Positions 9,513-17,742 of a stretch of 64,000 nucleotides of DNA are shown here, in pieces. The notes under the pieces are model-generated. The model saw only the letters and a list, made by a program, of their open reading frames with translations, searched no databases and had not been told where the DNA came from. Location: contig NZ_AP031497.1 of the NCBI RefSeq assembly GCF_042853465.1, positions 3,286,001 to 3,350,000 of the forward strand, in the 5' to 3' direction. Both the position numbers and the translations under genes were made by a program. Within the stretch, counting starts at the first letter, position 1. The number at the start of each line of letters is the position of its first letter. This DNA comes from Simiduia litorea (GTDB lineage: Bacteria; Pseudomonadota; Gammaproteobacteria; Pseudomonadales; Cellvibrionaceae).

Positions 9513-11534
9513 CTAAGCCAACAGCGGTGCAATCACCAAGCTTACAATCGCCATCACGTTGATGAGAATATTCATCGCCGGCCCTGAGGTATCTTTAAAG
9601 GGATCGCCCACTGTGTCGCCCACCACAACAGCCTTGTGCACATCGGAACCCTTGCCGCCAAAGTTACCCTTCTCCACGTACTTCTTGGCGTTATCCCAAG
9701 CCCCACCGGCGTTAGCCATGGTTAACGCTAACAACACACAGGAAATCAGCGCGCCGCCCAACATGCCGCCAAGCACCTGCGGCCCCAACACGAAGCCAAC
9801 CACCACGGGCGAGGCCACCGCCAACACGCCGGGCAGAATCATCTTGCGCAGCGCCGCTTGGGTGGCAATATCCACACAGCGATCGCTGTCCGGCTTAGCC
9901 GTGCCCTCCATGAGCCCAGGAATTTCTTTAAACTGGCGACGAATCTCTTTGATCATATCGAAGGCGGCATCGCCCACCGCACGCATGGTGATGGCCGACA
10001 CCAGAAAGGGAAACAAGCCTCCAATAAACATACCGGTTAGCACCCGCGGGTCGTCCAAGCGCAGAGCAAAGCCCGGCACGTGGCGCTCAACCGTGGCGAT
10101 AAAGGCGGCAATAATGGCAAGCGCCGCGAGACCGGCGGCGCCAATGGCAAAGCCTTTACCTATAGCCGCCGTGGTGTTGCCCACTTCGTCTAAACCGTCG
10201 GTGATTTTGCGCGTCTCCTCGCCTAAGCCGGCCATCTCAGCGATGCCGCCGGCATTATCGGCTACTGGGCCATAGGCATCGATGGCCATGGTGATACCCA
10301 CAGTGGACAACATACCCACGGCGGCCATACCGACACCGTATACGCCACAGCCGTCGGGAAGCACCGCTGCAGTAGCAAAGATAATCCCCGCTATCACCAA
10401 CACCGGCACCACCACCGATTCCATGCCCGTAGCCAAACCAGAAATCATCACCGTGGCAGGCCCAGTTTCACCACCCTTGGCAATAAGGCGTACCGGTTTG
10501 CCGCCAGTGTAATACTCGGTGACCAAGCCGATAAAAATACCGCCTAGAGCACCAAACATCACACACCACCAAACGGCAGCGCTAATACCCTGCCAGCGCA
10601 AGAGAAAATAGGCCGCGCCAATGAGAATCAAGGTGGCGCCTATGGTACCGGAACGCAGCGCCATGGCCGGCGCATTAGCCGACATCATCCTGACAATCAC
10701 TATGCCTAAAATGGAGCAAATCAAGCCCACCGAAGCCAGCGCCAAAGGTGCAAACATCAGCGCCTCGCGATCCGGTGCCAGTTGCTGCCATTGGATCATG
10801 GTCATGGTCGCGGCGATGGCGATGGTGGCGATAATTGAGCCGCAATAGGACTCGAAAATATCCGAGCCCATACCAGCCACATCGCCAACATTGTCGCCGA
10901 CGTTATCGGCAATGACACCTGGGTTTCTCGGGTCATCTTCGGGAATCCCAGCTTCAATTTTACCTACCAAATCGGCGCCCACATCGGCACTCTTGGTAAA
11001 TATGCCGCCGCCCACACGGGAAAATAATGCAACGGTGGATGCCCCCATACCGAAGCCATGAATGGCATCCGCGTGGGCTGGGTCGCCACCAAACCAGAGA
11101 TACAAGACACCTAAACCGAGTAAACCCATCGCTGCCACGGCCAAGCCCATCACCGAACCACCGTAAAAGGCCACATTCAGCGCCGAGGCAGCGCCTTCAT
11201 TCTTTGCTGCCACTGTAGTCCGCACATTAGCTTTGGTGGCCGTGTGCATACCGATAAGACCGGCGGTAGCAGAACACAGAGCCCCCACCACAAAAGCCAC
11301 TGGCGTGCGCCAACCGCCAAAGCCTATAGCTAATAAAATGGTCACTACCAGTAGAAACAAACCTAAGATGGAATACTCACGGCGCATAAAAACCATGGCG
11401 CCCTTGTGAATCAATGCGGCAATTTCAGCAACCTGCCCCTCCCCTGCAGGATACGAAACAATAATACGGTAAATTATAAATGCGACGACTAATCCAGCCA
11501 GCCCAAATAGGGGCGGCAACAGCAGGATATCCAT
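9513..11534 (-). CDS. hppA: membrane-bound ion-translocating pyrophosphatase, K+-dependent type
   Basis: 673 residues, polytopic with about 16 membrane helices. It couples PPi hydrolysis to outward pumping of H+ (or Na+) across the inner membrane. The active-site loops are intact: the acidic PPi/Mg site with DVGADLVGKIEAGIPEDDPRNP and the DNVGDNVGD repeat. The cation-selectivity position reads GNTTAAIGKG, with Ala where K+-independent enzymes carry Lys, so this is the K+-dependent subclass. Whether it moves H+ or Na+ cannot be decided by eye. Its divergent neighbour is the soluble PPase ppa, and the PPi-dependent phosphofructokinase is 1 kb downstream. Together they suggest a PPi-saving central metabolism as described for methylotrophs and some marine bacteria. 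Confidence 0.93.
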   Translation of the reverse strand: MDILLLPPLFGLAGLVVAFIIYRIIVSYPAGEGQVAEIAALIHKGAMVFMRREYSILGLFLLVVTILLAIGFGGWRTPVAFVVGALCSATAGLIGMHTATKANVRTTVAAKNEGAASALNVAFYGGSVMGLAVAAMGLLGLGVLYLWFGGDPAHADAIHGFGMGASTVALFSRVGGGIFTKSADVGADLVGKIEAGIPEDDPRNPGVIADNVGDNVGDVAGMGSDIFESYCGSIIATIAIAATMTMIQWQQLAPDREALMFAPLALASVGLICSILGIVIVRMMSANAPAMALRSGTIGATLILIGAAYFLLRWQGISAAVWWCVMFGALGGIFIGLVTEYYTGGKPVRLIAKGGETGPATVMISGLATGMESVVVPVLVIAGIIFATAAVLPDGCGVYGVGMAAVGMLSTVGITMAIDAYGPVADNAGGIAEMAGLGEETRKITDGLDEVGNTTAAIGKGFAIGAAGLAALAIIAAFIATVERHVPGFALRLDDPRVLTGMFIGGLFPFLVSAITMRAVGDAAFDMIKEIRRQFKEIPGLMEGTAKPDSDRCVDIATQAALRKMILPGVLAVASPVVVGFVLGPQVLGGMLGGALISCVLLALTMANAGGAWDNAKKYVEKGNFGGKGSDVHKAVVVGDTVGDPFKDTSGPAMNILINVMAIVSLVIAPLLA

Positions 11535-11612
11535 AGAAAACCCTCGTAATTGTTATAGTTGGGGCCTTACCTGGTACATCTACTTCTACATTCACACATC
11601 GACATTTTATCG

Positions 11613-11665
11613 CCCGACAATCAGCAGCTTGCTGTACATCCCAATGTAAGTGGCCGATTGTCGGG
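11613..11665. repeat. inverted repeat between hppA and ppa
   Basis: Two perfect 10-base arms, CCCGACAATC (11613-11622) and GATTGTCGGG (11656-11665), enclose 33 bases that contain a smaller AGCAG/CTTGCT hairpin. It lies about 80 bases upstream of hppA and 160 upstream of ppa, in the shared divergent promoter region. It has no T-tract, so it is not a terminator. It could be an operator or a leader structure; this is not established. Confidence 0.5.
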
Positions 11666-11828
11666 GTACACCGGATTGCTCTCAGGTAACTCGGCCACTA
11701 GGGCACATAGTAGGGCAGTCCCTCAGCGCCAGCAAATGACTTAGGTTGTTTTATCGACAGCGTTTAAGCAGCGCCTAGGCTGTGGTAGACTTTGCGCCCC
11801 AAATTTTAGCTTCCAAGTGGAATGTGTT

Positions 11829-12377
11829 ATGAGCCTGCATCTGGTGCCCTCTGGCAAGAACCTGCCCGACGATCTAAACGTCATCATTGAAATACCCCTC
11901 AACGGCGACCCCATCAAATATGAAGTGGACAAAGACTCTGGCGCGATTTTCGTAGACCGGATGTTAGGCACGGCCATGCACTACCCCTGCAACTACGGCT
12001 ACGTACCCCATACACTGTGTGGCGATGGTGACCCTGTCGATGTACTGGTGATCATGCCCCTAGCCTTAATTCCAGGCTCCGTGGTGCGCTGCCGCCCCAT
12101 CGGCGTGCTGAAAATGACTGACGAATCTGGCGAAGATGCGAAAATTGTTGCCGTGCCACACGACAAAATCACCCCGCTCTACCAAGGTGTAGAATCGGTG
12201 CGCGATCTGCCGGAAATCACCCTGAATCAAATTGCGCACTTCTTCGAGCACTACAAAGACTTAGAGAAGGGCAAATGGGTCAAGATCGAAGGCTGGGGCG
12301 GCCCAGAGGAAGCCCGCAAAGAGATCATGGAATCGGTCCAGCGCTACGAAGAACTGCCCGAGAAGCCACGCTTCTAA
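11829..12377 (+). CDS. ppa: soluble inorganic pyrophosphatase (family I)
   Basis: 182 residues from the ATG at 11829. A GTG four codons upstream is open, but the family begins with MSLHLVPSGKNLPDD, so the ATG is preferred. The enzyme hydrolyses PPi to phosphate in the cytoplasm and drives biosynthesis. The family signature DGDPVDVLV, the early EIPLNGDPIKYEVDK segment and the late HYKDLEKGKWVKIEGW segment are all present, and length matches the hexameric gammaproteobacterial enzyme. It is divergent from hppA. The last codons and the stop are repeated twice more just downstream as non-coding copies. Confidence 0.95.
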   Translation: MSLHLVPSGKNLPDDLNVIIEIPLNGDPIKYEVDKDSGAIFVDRMLGTAMHYPCNYGYVPHTLCGDGDPVDVLVIMPLALIPGSVVRCRPIGVLKMTDESGEDAKIVAVPHDKITPLYQGVESVRDLPEITLNQIAHFFEHYKDLEKGKWVKIEGWGGPEEARKEIMESVQRYEELPEKPRF

Positions 12378-12445
12378 TCATCGGTAGAGAGAAGCCTCGC
12401 TTCTAACATCGGTAGCGTGAAGCCACCCGTCTAAGTGCCCGGTGA
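12362..12445 (+). repeat. three tandem copies of the ppa gene tail
   Basis: A 28-29 base unit beginning GAAGCCACGCTTCTAA occurs three times in a row, at 12362, 12391 and 12419, with increasing divergence. The first copy contains the last codons and stop of ppa. The other two lie after the stop and are not translated. Confidence 0.7.
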
Positions 12446-12450
12446 CTGAA

Positions 12451-12484
12451 CATAAAAAAGCCTCCCTCCGGAGGCTTTTTTATG
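12451..12484. terminator. bidirectional intrinsic terminator between ppa and the convergent gene
   Basis: Perfect 12-base arms, AAAAAAGCCTCC and GGAGGCTTTTTT, flank a CTCC loop. The A-tract and T-tract make it usable in both directions, as expected between two convergent genes. Confidence 0.88.
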
Positions 12485-12559
12485 TCTCAAATCGCCGTGC
12501 CCTGCCCGCACAGCCCCGCGCAATCAACGCAGCGCCAATCTCAGCCAACACAGCATCCT

Positions 12560-13255
12560 TCAATCGACCAACCTAATGCCACTGGTATCTGGCGCCGGCG
12601 GTGCCGGCTCTTTTGGCAGCTGCCCCAAATCGGACCCCGCTGGCGCTAGATCGACATCCAAGTCCGCGACGACAACTGCCTCAACCACATCTTTATACTG
12701 GGCATCAACCAACTCAACACCGGGCTCGGATATATCGAACGCAACCTCCGCCACCTGCACCGGCGCCATACGTTCGATTTCATTCTCATCTACTAAACTA
12801 CCTTCGAGCGGACGCAACTCAAAATCGACTTGTGCCACTGGCGCAATGGGCTCTTGGACTTGCTTACGCTCTGCTTCTGTTAATAAAAAGCCGCCTACCG
12901 GCACCAAGCTTAACCCTGCTGTCTCCTGTGCTGGGTGCGCTGCGGCATCAGATGGCGCCTCTTTTGTCGCTGGCGCCGGCTGCGCCGCTGGGCGAGGCCG
13001 CACGGCGGGCGCCTTCAGCGTGCCGGCTTCGCGTATTTCCACTAATGCGCCAGCTTGTGCTAATACCTTTTTGTATTTTTCGGCACTGAGCTGATCAACA
13101 TCTTTCTTTAGCGCCACAGGTGCGCCGGAAAACAGTGGCTCAATCTGTGCCAGCTCGCGCTTGAACAAGGTTGCCAAACGCTGTTTTACCTGCGGTAAAA
13201 CTTGGCCAGGAGCAATATCACCTCGAAATACGATATCAAAACGCCCGTCACTCAT
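12560..13255 (-). CDS. hypothetical protein with conserved N-terminal domain and acidic Pro/Ala-rich tail
   Basis: 231 residues from the ATG at 13255; an upstream in-frame start at 13276 adds seven unlikely residues. The first 75 residues form a compact domain (starting MSDGRFDIVFRGDIAPGQ) of a type I have seen at the N-terminus of various gammaproteobacterial membrane or unknown proteins, with the pattern FxIVFxGxIxxGQ, IEPLFSG and LKKDVD. The rest, from about residue 80, is rich in Ala, Pro, Glu and Asp and looks disordered, with repeated short hydrophobic-acidic stretches. There is no signal peptide or membrane helix. Function unknown. It converges on ppa and shares its terminator. Confidence 0.7.
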   Translation of the reverse strand: MSDGRFDIVFRGDIAPGQVLPQVKQRLATLFKRELAQIEPLFSGAPVALKKDVDQLSAEKYKKVLAQAGALVEIREAGTLKAPAVRPRPAAQPAPATKEAPSDAAAHPAQETAGLSLVPVGGFLLTEAERKQVQEPIAPVAQVDFELRPLEGSLVDENEIERMAPVQVAEVAFDISEPGVELVDAQYKDVVEAVVVADLDVDLAPAGSDLGQLPKEPAPPAPDTSGIRLVD

Positions 13256-13424
13256 AATGTTACGTCTCAGCTGCAATATAGTTAGTTTTGCCCAATGTCA
13301 GCCATCATGCAATGCCTGTAGGAAATCACTGACACGAATTGCCCCCTTCACCCACTAGAGGCTTTTAGCCGACGCGATAGACTAAACAACATACTAAAAA
13401 TAGATGTGCCAGGGACGAACTACC

Positions 13425-13628
13425 ATGAGCCAACCACTGTTCACAACCAGCCAGTCATTGGATGACACACTGTCGCAGTCGACCATAGGCGCAGAAATTC
13501 GCCGTCTAGAAAAGCAAATACACACATTGCAACAAGCCACAGTTCCCGATACCGCAGGCATTGCTGCATTGGCAAACCAATTGCGCGAGAGAATCATGGT
13601 ATTGAACTGGAGCCGCGGCCACCGCTAG
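13425..13628 (+). CDS. small hypothetical protein, coiled-coil
   Basis: 67 residues from the ATG at 13425, with an AGGGA ribosome-binding site ten bases upstream. The middle part (EIRRLEKQIHTLQQ) is a short amphipathic helix that could form a coiled coil. No signal peptide. I do not recognise the family. Codon use matches neighbouring genes and the start is well placed, which favours a real gene, but evidence is limited to that. Confidence 0.5.
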   Translation: MSQPLFTTSQSLDDTLSQSTIGAEIRRLEKQIHTLQQATVPDTAGIAALANQLRERIMVLNWSRGHR

Positions 13629-13748
13629 AATTATTTGTGATTGCGGTCACCACTCCCTTGCAGTCCCCCCTACTTGCCTTATAATTCGGCCTCTATAAAA
13701 AAGACCCTGCAATACAGCTGAGGTCTTTCATCGCCTTGCGAGGTCATT

Positions 13749-14417
13749 GTGTTACGTTGGCAATTGATTGTTGCTCTACCCATCGCGCTTAGCGGCTGTC
13801 AGCTTTTTCAGACGCCGGCACCTGAGGCACCTGTCGTCGTTGAAGCACCTGTTTGCCCTGCCCCACCCGAACCTGAAGCTTGCCCAGAGCCGGTGGAAAT
13901 CGTGAAAGAGTGCCCGGTGATAGCAGAAGCAGCGCCAATTCCGGCACCCGTTATTAAGAAACCTGTACCCCAGAAGCCGACAGCTCCCGCCCGCATGGGC
14001 AGCAATCAGTTGCTCGTTATTGGCGTTGCTGAAAATGTTACCCTCGATCCGCCAGGTGTAAAAGTTAAGGCCCGTATCGACACCGGCGCAGAAACTTCAT
14101 CACTACACGCGTCAAATATTATTCCGTTTGAACGCGACGGCGAGCGCTGGGTACGCTTCGAGTTCAGCCCTAATGACGACGCAGAAACCGTGACCATCGA
14201 ACGTCCGCTGTCGCGTAAAGTAAAAATAAAACGTCACGATGCCGACTCGACCCGAAGAAGAGTGGTAGAGATGCGCGTCCGCCTTGGCGATATCGACGAG
14301 GAAATTGAGGTAACACTCACCGATCGCTCCGAGTTTTCTTTTCCAATGCTAATTGGTAGAAACTTCCTAACGGATAACGCCGTTGTAGACGTTTCTAAAA
14401 GTTTTAACATTCGTTAA
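13749..14417 (+). CDS. lipoprotein retropepsin-like protease (COG4067/PF05618 type)
   Basis: 222 residues from a GTG. The N-terminus is a lipoprotein signal ending in the lipobox ALSGC (Cys about 17), so it is probably tethered in the periplasm. A Pro/Glu/Ala-rich linker runs to about residue 85. The C-terminal 135 residues form the retropepsin-like domain often named 'ATP-dependent zinc protease', with the aspartic-protease motif RIDTGAETSSLHA and the later PMLIGRNFL segment. The active-site Asp-Thr-Gly is intact. It opens a three-gene operon with a 7TM/inactive-transglutaminase protein and an ATP-grasp ligase homologue, a conserved gene trio in proteobacteria. The natural substrate is not evident from the sequence. 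Confidence 0.85.
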   Translation: MLRWQLIVALPIALSGCQLFQTPAPEAPVVVEAPVCPAPPEPEACPEPVEIVKECPVIAEAAPIPAPVIKKPVPQKPTAPARMGSNQLLVIGVAENVTLDPPGVKVKARIDTGAETSSLHASNIIPFERDGERWVRFEFSPNDDAETVTIERPLSRKVKIKRHDADSTRRRVVEMRVRLGDIDEEIEVTLTDRSEFSFPMLIGRNFLTDNAVVDVSKSFNIR

Positions 14418-14454
14418 CTTTTAACCTCTTAAATAGACCCAAACTGGTCCAACT

Positions 14455-15999
14455 ATGAAAGCACGTTTTCAGCTCTATGTTGTTGCTGCCATTCTCGCCA
14501 TAGTTGGCCTGAGTGGTGCGCTTTACAAAAATCTAAACTTAGGTTTTCCGCTATGGCCGGGCGAGTCAAAAAATGTCTGGACTCTGCAATCAAAAATAGA
14601 GTTTCAACCTACCGGCGATCCGATTGAAGTTACTCTGGCGCTACCTGAAAAAACCAGCAACGGGGTCATCATTGATGAAAATTTTTCCTCATCCGGCTTT
14701 GGCTTCGTGATATTTGAAGAAGGCGAGCAACGTTACGCCCGCTGGACGCGCCGAGAGGCACCGAGTAAAAATGTCATTTCATTGAATTACAAATTGCAGG
14801 TTGTTCACGACAACAGCAAACTGAGTGAACCGAATGCGCCAGAGGGCGAAGTAGAAAAACTTCGCACTTTCCCAAGCGAGCGAGAATCGCTGCGCCTCAT
14901 GCTGGACCGTTTATCGCAAGAATCAGCAACCGATGCGAGCTTTACCCAGTTAATGCTGGGGCGATTAAATGCGCGAGATAAAAGCCAAGACGTAGCCTAT
15001 CTTTTGTCGGTCAACAATGATCACGTGATGGATGTCGCGTTTAAATTGCTATCGTATAAGGGAATTCACTTTCAAACCATCAAAGGCCTACAACTCGAAG
15101 ATGGCCGACGTCGCGCCAATTATTCCGAGCTGTTAGAAATTTATTCCAATGGTCATTGGATTCAATTCAATCCAAACACCGGCGAAAAAGGTCTACCTAG
15201 TGATTTCCTTATTTGGCAACGCGGCGGAGTATCACTGCTAGATGTTATTGGTGGCAATAATTCCAAGGTGGAATTTTCCATGGTAGTCAACACAGTGCCG
15301 GCACGCACCGTGGCAATGATGCAAGATTTATCCAATCAAGCGGCCCTTATCGACATGAGCATCTACTCGCTGCCGGTCGAACAACAAGGTGTGTTTAAAA
15401 CACTGTTACTGATTCCGATCGGTGCGCTGGTCGTCGTGTTCCTCAGAATTATCGTCGGCCTACCTACCTCGGGCACTTTTATGCCCATTTTGATCGCACT
15501 GGCCTTTATCGAAACCGGATTACTCGCCGGCCTGCCCATGTTTATTTTGGTGGTGGGTGTTGGCCTCTGGATTCGCTACTACCTCAGCCACTTAAATTTA
15601 CTATTAGTCGCGAGGGTGTCGGCCGTCATTATCGTGGTTATTGGCTTGATGGCATTTTTCAGCATTGCCAGCTATAAACTCGGCATTGTCTCGGCCATGA
15701 GCGTAACCTTTTTCCCAACCATTATTTTAGCGTGGACTATCGAGCGCATGTCTACATTGTGGGAAGAAGAGGGGCCTAGAGACGTGGTCAAACAGGGAGG
15801 CGGCAGCTTACTGGTCGCCGTGATAGCCTACGGTTTAATGACCAATAGCATCGCCAAACACCTAACCTTTAATTTCCCAGAACTATCCTTGGTTCTGCTG
15901 GCGTTAATTTTAGTGATCGGCCAATACAATGGTTATCGCCTCAGTGAGCTGTATCGGTTTAGGCACATGGTGTTCAACCAAAAAGCGCAGGATAAATAA
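14455..15999 (+). CDS. 7TM protein with inactive transglutaminase domain (UUP1 family)
   Basis: 514 residues. One N-terminal membrane helix (about 8-26) is followed by a periplasmic part of some 290 residues that fits the inactive transglutaminase-like family (it lacks an obvious Cys-His-Asp triad). A C-terminal block of about seven membrane helices starts near residue 315. This is the known 7TM-transglutaminase architecture found beside retropepsin-like and RimK-like ATP-grasp genes. It starts 38 bases after the protease gene and ends two bases before the ATP-grasp gene, so the three are one operon. The likely role is a membrane scaffold or sensor for the protease and ligase; this is inference from conserved neighbourhood. 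Confidence 0.82.
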   Translation: MKARFQLYVVAAILAIVGLSGALYKNLNLGFPLWPGESKNVWTLQSKIEFQPTGDPIEVTLALPEKTSNGVIIDENFSSSGFGFVIFEEGEQRYARWTRREAPSKNVISLNYKLQVVHDNSKLSEPNAPEGEVEKLRTFPSERESLRLMLDRLSQESATDASFTQLMLGRLNARDKSQDVAYLLSVNNDHVMDVAFKLLSYKGIHFQTIKGLQLEDGRRRANYSELLEIYSNGHWIQFNPNTGEKGLPSDFLIWQRGGVSLLDVIGGNNSKVEFSMVVNTVPARTVAMMQDLSNQAALIDMSIYSLPVEQQGVFKTLLLIPIGALVVVFLRIIVGLPTSGTFMPILIALAFIETGLLAGLPMFILVVGVGLWIRYYLSHLNLLLVARVSAVIIVVIGLMAFFSIASYKLGIVSAMSVTFFPTIILAWTIERMSTLWEEEGPRDVVKQGGGSLLVAVIAYGLMTNSIAKHLTFNFPELSLVLLALILVIGQYNGYRLSELYRFRHMVFNQKAQDK

Positions 16000-16001
16000 T
16001 C

Positions 16002-16958
16002 ATGGGCTGGTTTGCTTGGCCATCGAAGCTCCGCGAAGCCGGCGTGTTGGGCATGAATCGCCGCAACGTCGAATGCATTCTGCGCTACAACAAACGCAGC
16101 CTGTATCCCTTAGTGGATAACAAACTCAAGACTAAACTAGCAGCACAGCAAGCCGGTATTGCCGTGCCTGAACTGGTCGGTGTTATCGAACACCAGTTTC
16201 AAGTGAAAGGTGTATTAAAGCTCATCGGTGAACGCACTCAATTTGTTATCAAACCCGTGCAGGGCAGCGGCGGCAAAGGCATTTTGGTTATTGTTGGGCG
16301 CGAGGGCGATCAGTTTATTAAGCCGTCAGGCCAACGCGTTACCTATGATTATTTACAGCGCCACATTTCCGACACACTGTCGGGATTATTCAGCCTAGGC
16401 GGCCGCCCCGATCACGCGATGCTAGAGGCGCTGATTAATTTCGACGAAGCGTTAAGCCAATACAGTTACGAAGGCGTGCCCGATGTGCGCGTGGTGGTTT
16501 ATCGCGGTTACCCCGTAATGGCCATGATTCGCTGTGCCACTCACAGCTCAGACGGCAAGGCAAACCTGCATCAGGGTGCAGTGGGTGTCGGTTTAAACCT
16601 AGCTGACGGCACCGCCATTTGCGCGGTGCAAAATGGCGAACCGGTCGATAAGCACCCAGATACCGGCTCGGTGTTTAACGAACTTAAGGTGCCGCTCTGG
16701 CAAGATATTCTCTTACTCGCTGCCGGCGCACACGAAATGACCGGCCTTGGCTATCTCGGTGCAGACATCGTATTGGATAAAATTTATGGTCCCTTGGTGC
16801 TGGAGCTAAATGCGCGTCCCGGTTTATCCATTCAAGTGGCCAACCAACAAGGGCTGTTAAATCGCTTGCACCGAATCGACGAGCAATGCTTGCAAGGACC
16901 GGTCGCCATTGATGAGCGGGTTAAATTTTCACAAGACGCTTTCGGCAAAAAATCCTAA
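16002..16958 (+). CDS. alpha-L-glutamate ligase-like ATP-grasp protein
   Basis: 318 residues. ATP-grasp enzymes join a carboxylate to an amine through an acyl-phosphate. The family pattern is visible: the lysine/ATP motif FVIKPVQGSGGKGILVI near residue 85, and the metal-binding VLELNARPGLSIQ near residue 270. It belongs to the RimK-related 'alpha-L-glutamate ligase homolog' group, not RimK itself. It is cytoplasmic and follows the 7TM gene by two bases, so it is translationally coupled with it. The trio suggests that a peptide or glutamate tag is added inside the cell and that the periplasmic protease acts on a related product, but the substrate is unknown. Confidence 0.85.
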   Translation: MGWFAWPSKLREAGVLGMNRRNVECILRYNKRSLYPLVDNKLKTKLAAQQAGIAVPELVGVIEHQFQVKGVLKLIGERTQFVIKPVQGSGGKGILVIVGREGDQFIKPSGQRVTYDYLQRHISDTLSGLFSLGGRPDHAMLEALINFDEALSQYSYEGVPDVRVVVYRGYPVMAMIRCATHSSDGKANLHQGAVGVGLNLADGTAICAVQNGEPVDKHPDTGSVFNELKVPLWQDILLLAAGAHEMTGLGYLGADIVLDKIYGPLVLELNARPGLSIQVANQQGLLNRLHRIDEQCLQGPVAIDERVKFSQDAFGKKS

Positions 16959-16959
16959 C

Positions 16960-17742
16960 TCAATCGTCATCCGACATAGAGTGATTCATCTCGCGCGCAG
17001 GGCTTTCCGATTTCGGTTTGCCCACTACCTTGGCTGGTACGCCGGCAACGGTGGTATGCGCCGCGACATCAACGAGCACCACACTACCCGCCGCAATTTT
17101 TGCGCCTTGGCCAATGCAAATATTACCAAGCAATTTCGCGCCCGCACTGATCAATACCCCAGACCCGATTTTCGGGTGTCGATCACCTTTCGCGTAACCA
17201 CTACCCCCGAGCGTAACGCCGTGCAACAGTGACACATCATCGCCGACCACCGCCGTCTCGCCGATAACGACACCGGTGGCATGATCGATCATGATGCCGG
17301 TACCGAGTTTCGCAGCGGGGTGAATATCCACGCAAAAAGTTTGCGATATTTGATTTTGAAAAAACAGCGCCAAGGCGCGACGCTTATCATTCCAAAGCGC
17401 ATGCGCAATTCGGTACGCCTGCAGCGCGTGAAAACCTTTGAAGTACAGCAGCGGCATCAAGTGATGGCTGCACGCAGGGTCGCGTTCGATACAGGCAAAA
17501 ATATCTTTTTTTACCGACAACAATATATCGGGCGATTGGCTCAACACGTCTTCGATAACCTGACGCAACAGAATAGCCGGCAAATGATGACTATCGAGTT
17601 TTTGTGCGAGAATAAAACTTAGCGACGCCGCAAAGTCAGCATGATGCAAAATAGCGCCGTGAAAAAAACTCGCTAAGCTAGGCTCCGCCGCGCTAAAGTG
17701 CCTAGCTTCCGCTTGAATGGTGTGCCAGAGTTCAGTGGTCAA
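16960..17742 (-). CDS. cysE: serine O-acetyltransferase
   Basis: 260 residues. CysE makes O-acetylserine from serine and acetyl-CoA, the first step of cysteine synthesis. The N-terminal helical domain (to about residue 140) precedes a left-handed parallel beta-helix built of hexapeptide repeats, with the catalytic stretch DIHPAAKLGTGIMIDHATG and the motif VSLLHGVTLGG. It overlaps the stop codon of the upstream HAD phosphatase gene by four bases (ATGA), so the two are translationally coupled. The stop is directly convergent with the ATP-grasp gene, leaving no room for a separate terminator. Confidence 0.93.
   Translation of the reverse strand: MTTELWHTIQAEARHFSAAEPSLASFFHGAILHHADFAASLSFILAQKLDSHHLPAILLRQVIEDVLSQSPDILLSVKKDIFACIERDPACSHHLMPLLYFKGFHALQAYRIAHALWNDKRRALALFFQNQISQTFCVDIHPAAKLGTGIMIDHATGVVIGETAVVGDDVSLLHGVTLGGSGYAKGDRHPKIGSGVLISAGAKLLGNICIGQGAKIAAGSVVLVDVAAHTTVAGVPAKVVGKPKSESPAREMNHSMSDDD

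Noticed and set aside
9559..10275. 238-codon plus-strand frame inside hppA
   Set aside because: Antisense shadow of a well-conserved gene; long because of codon bias on the true strand.
13629..13748. possible small RNA before the retropepsin gene
   Set aside because: No promoter, hairpin or terminator beyond a normal intergenic gap.
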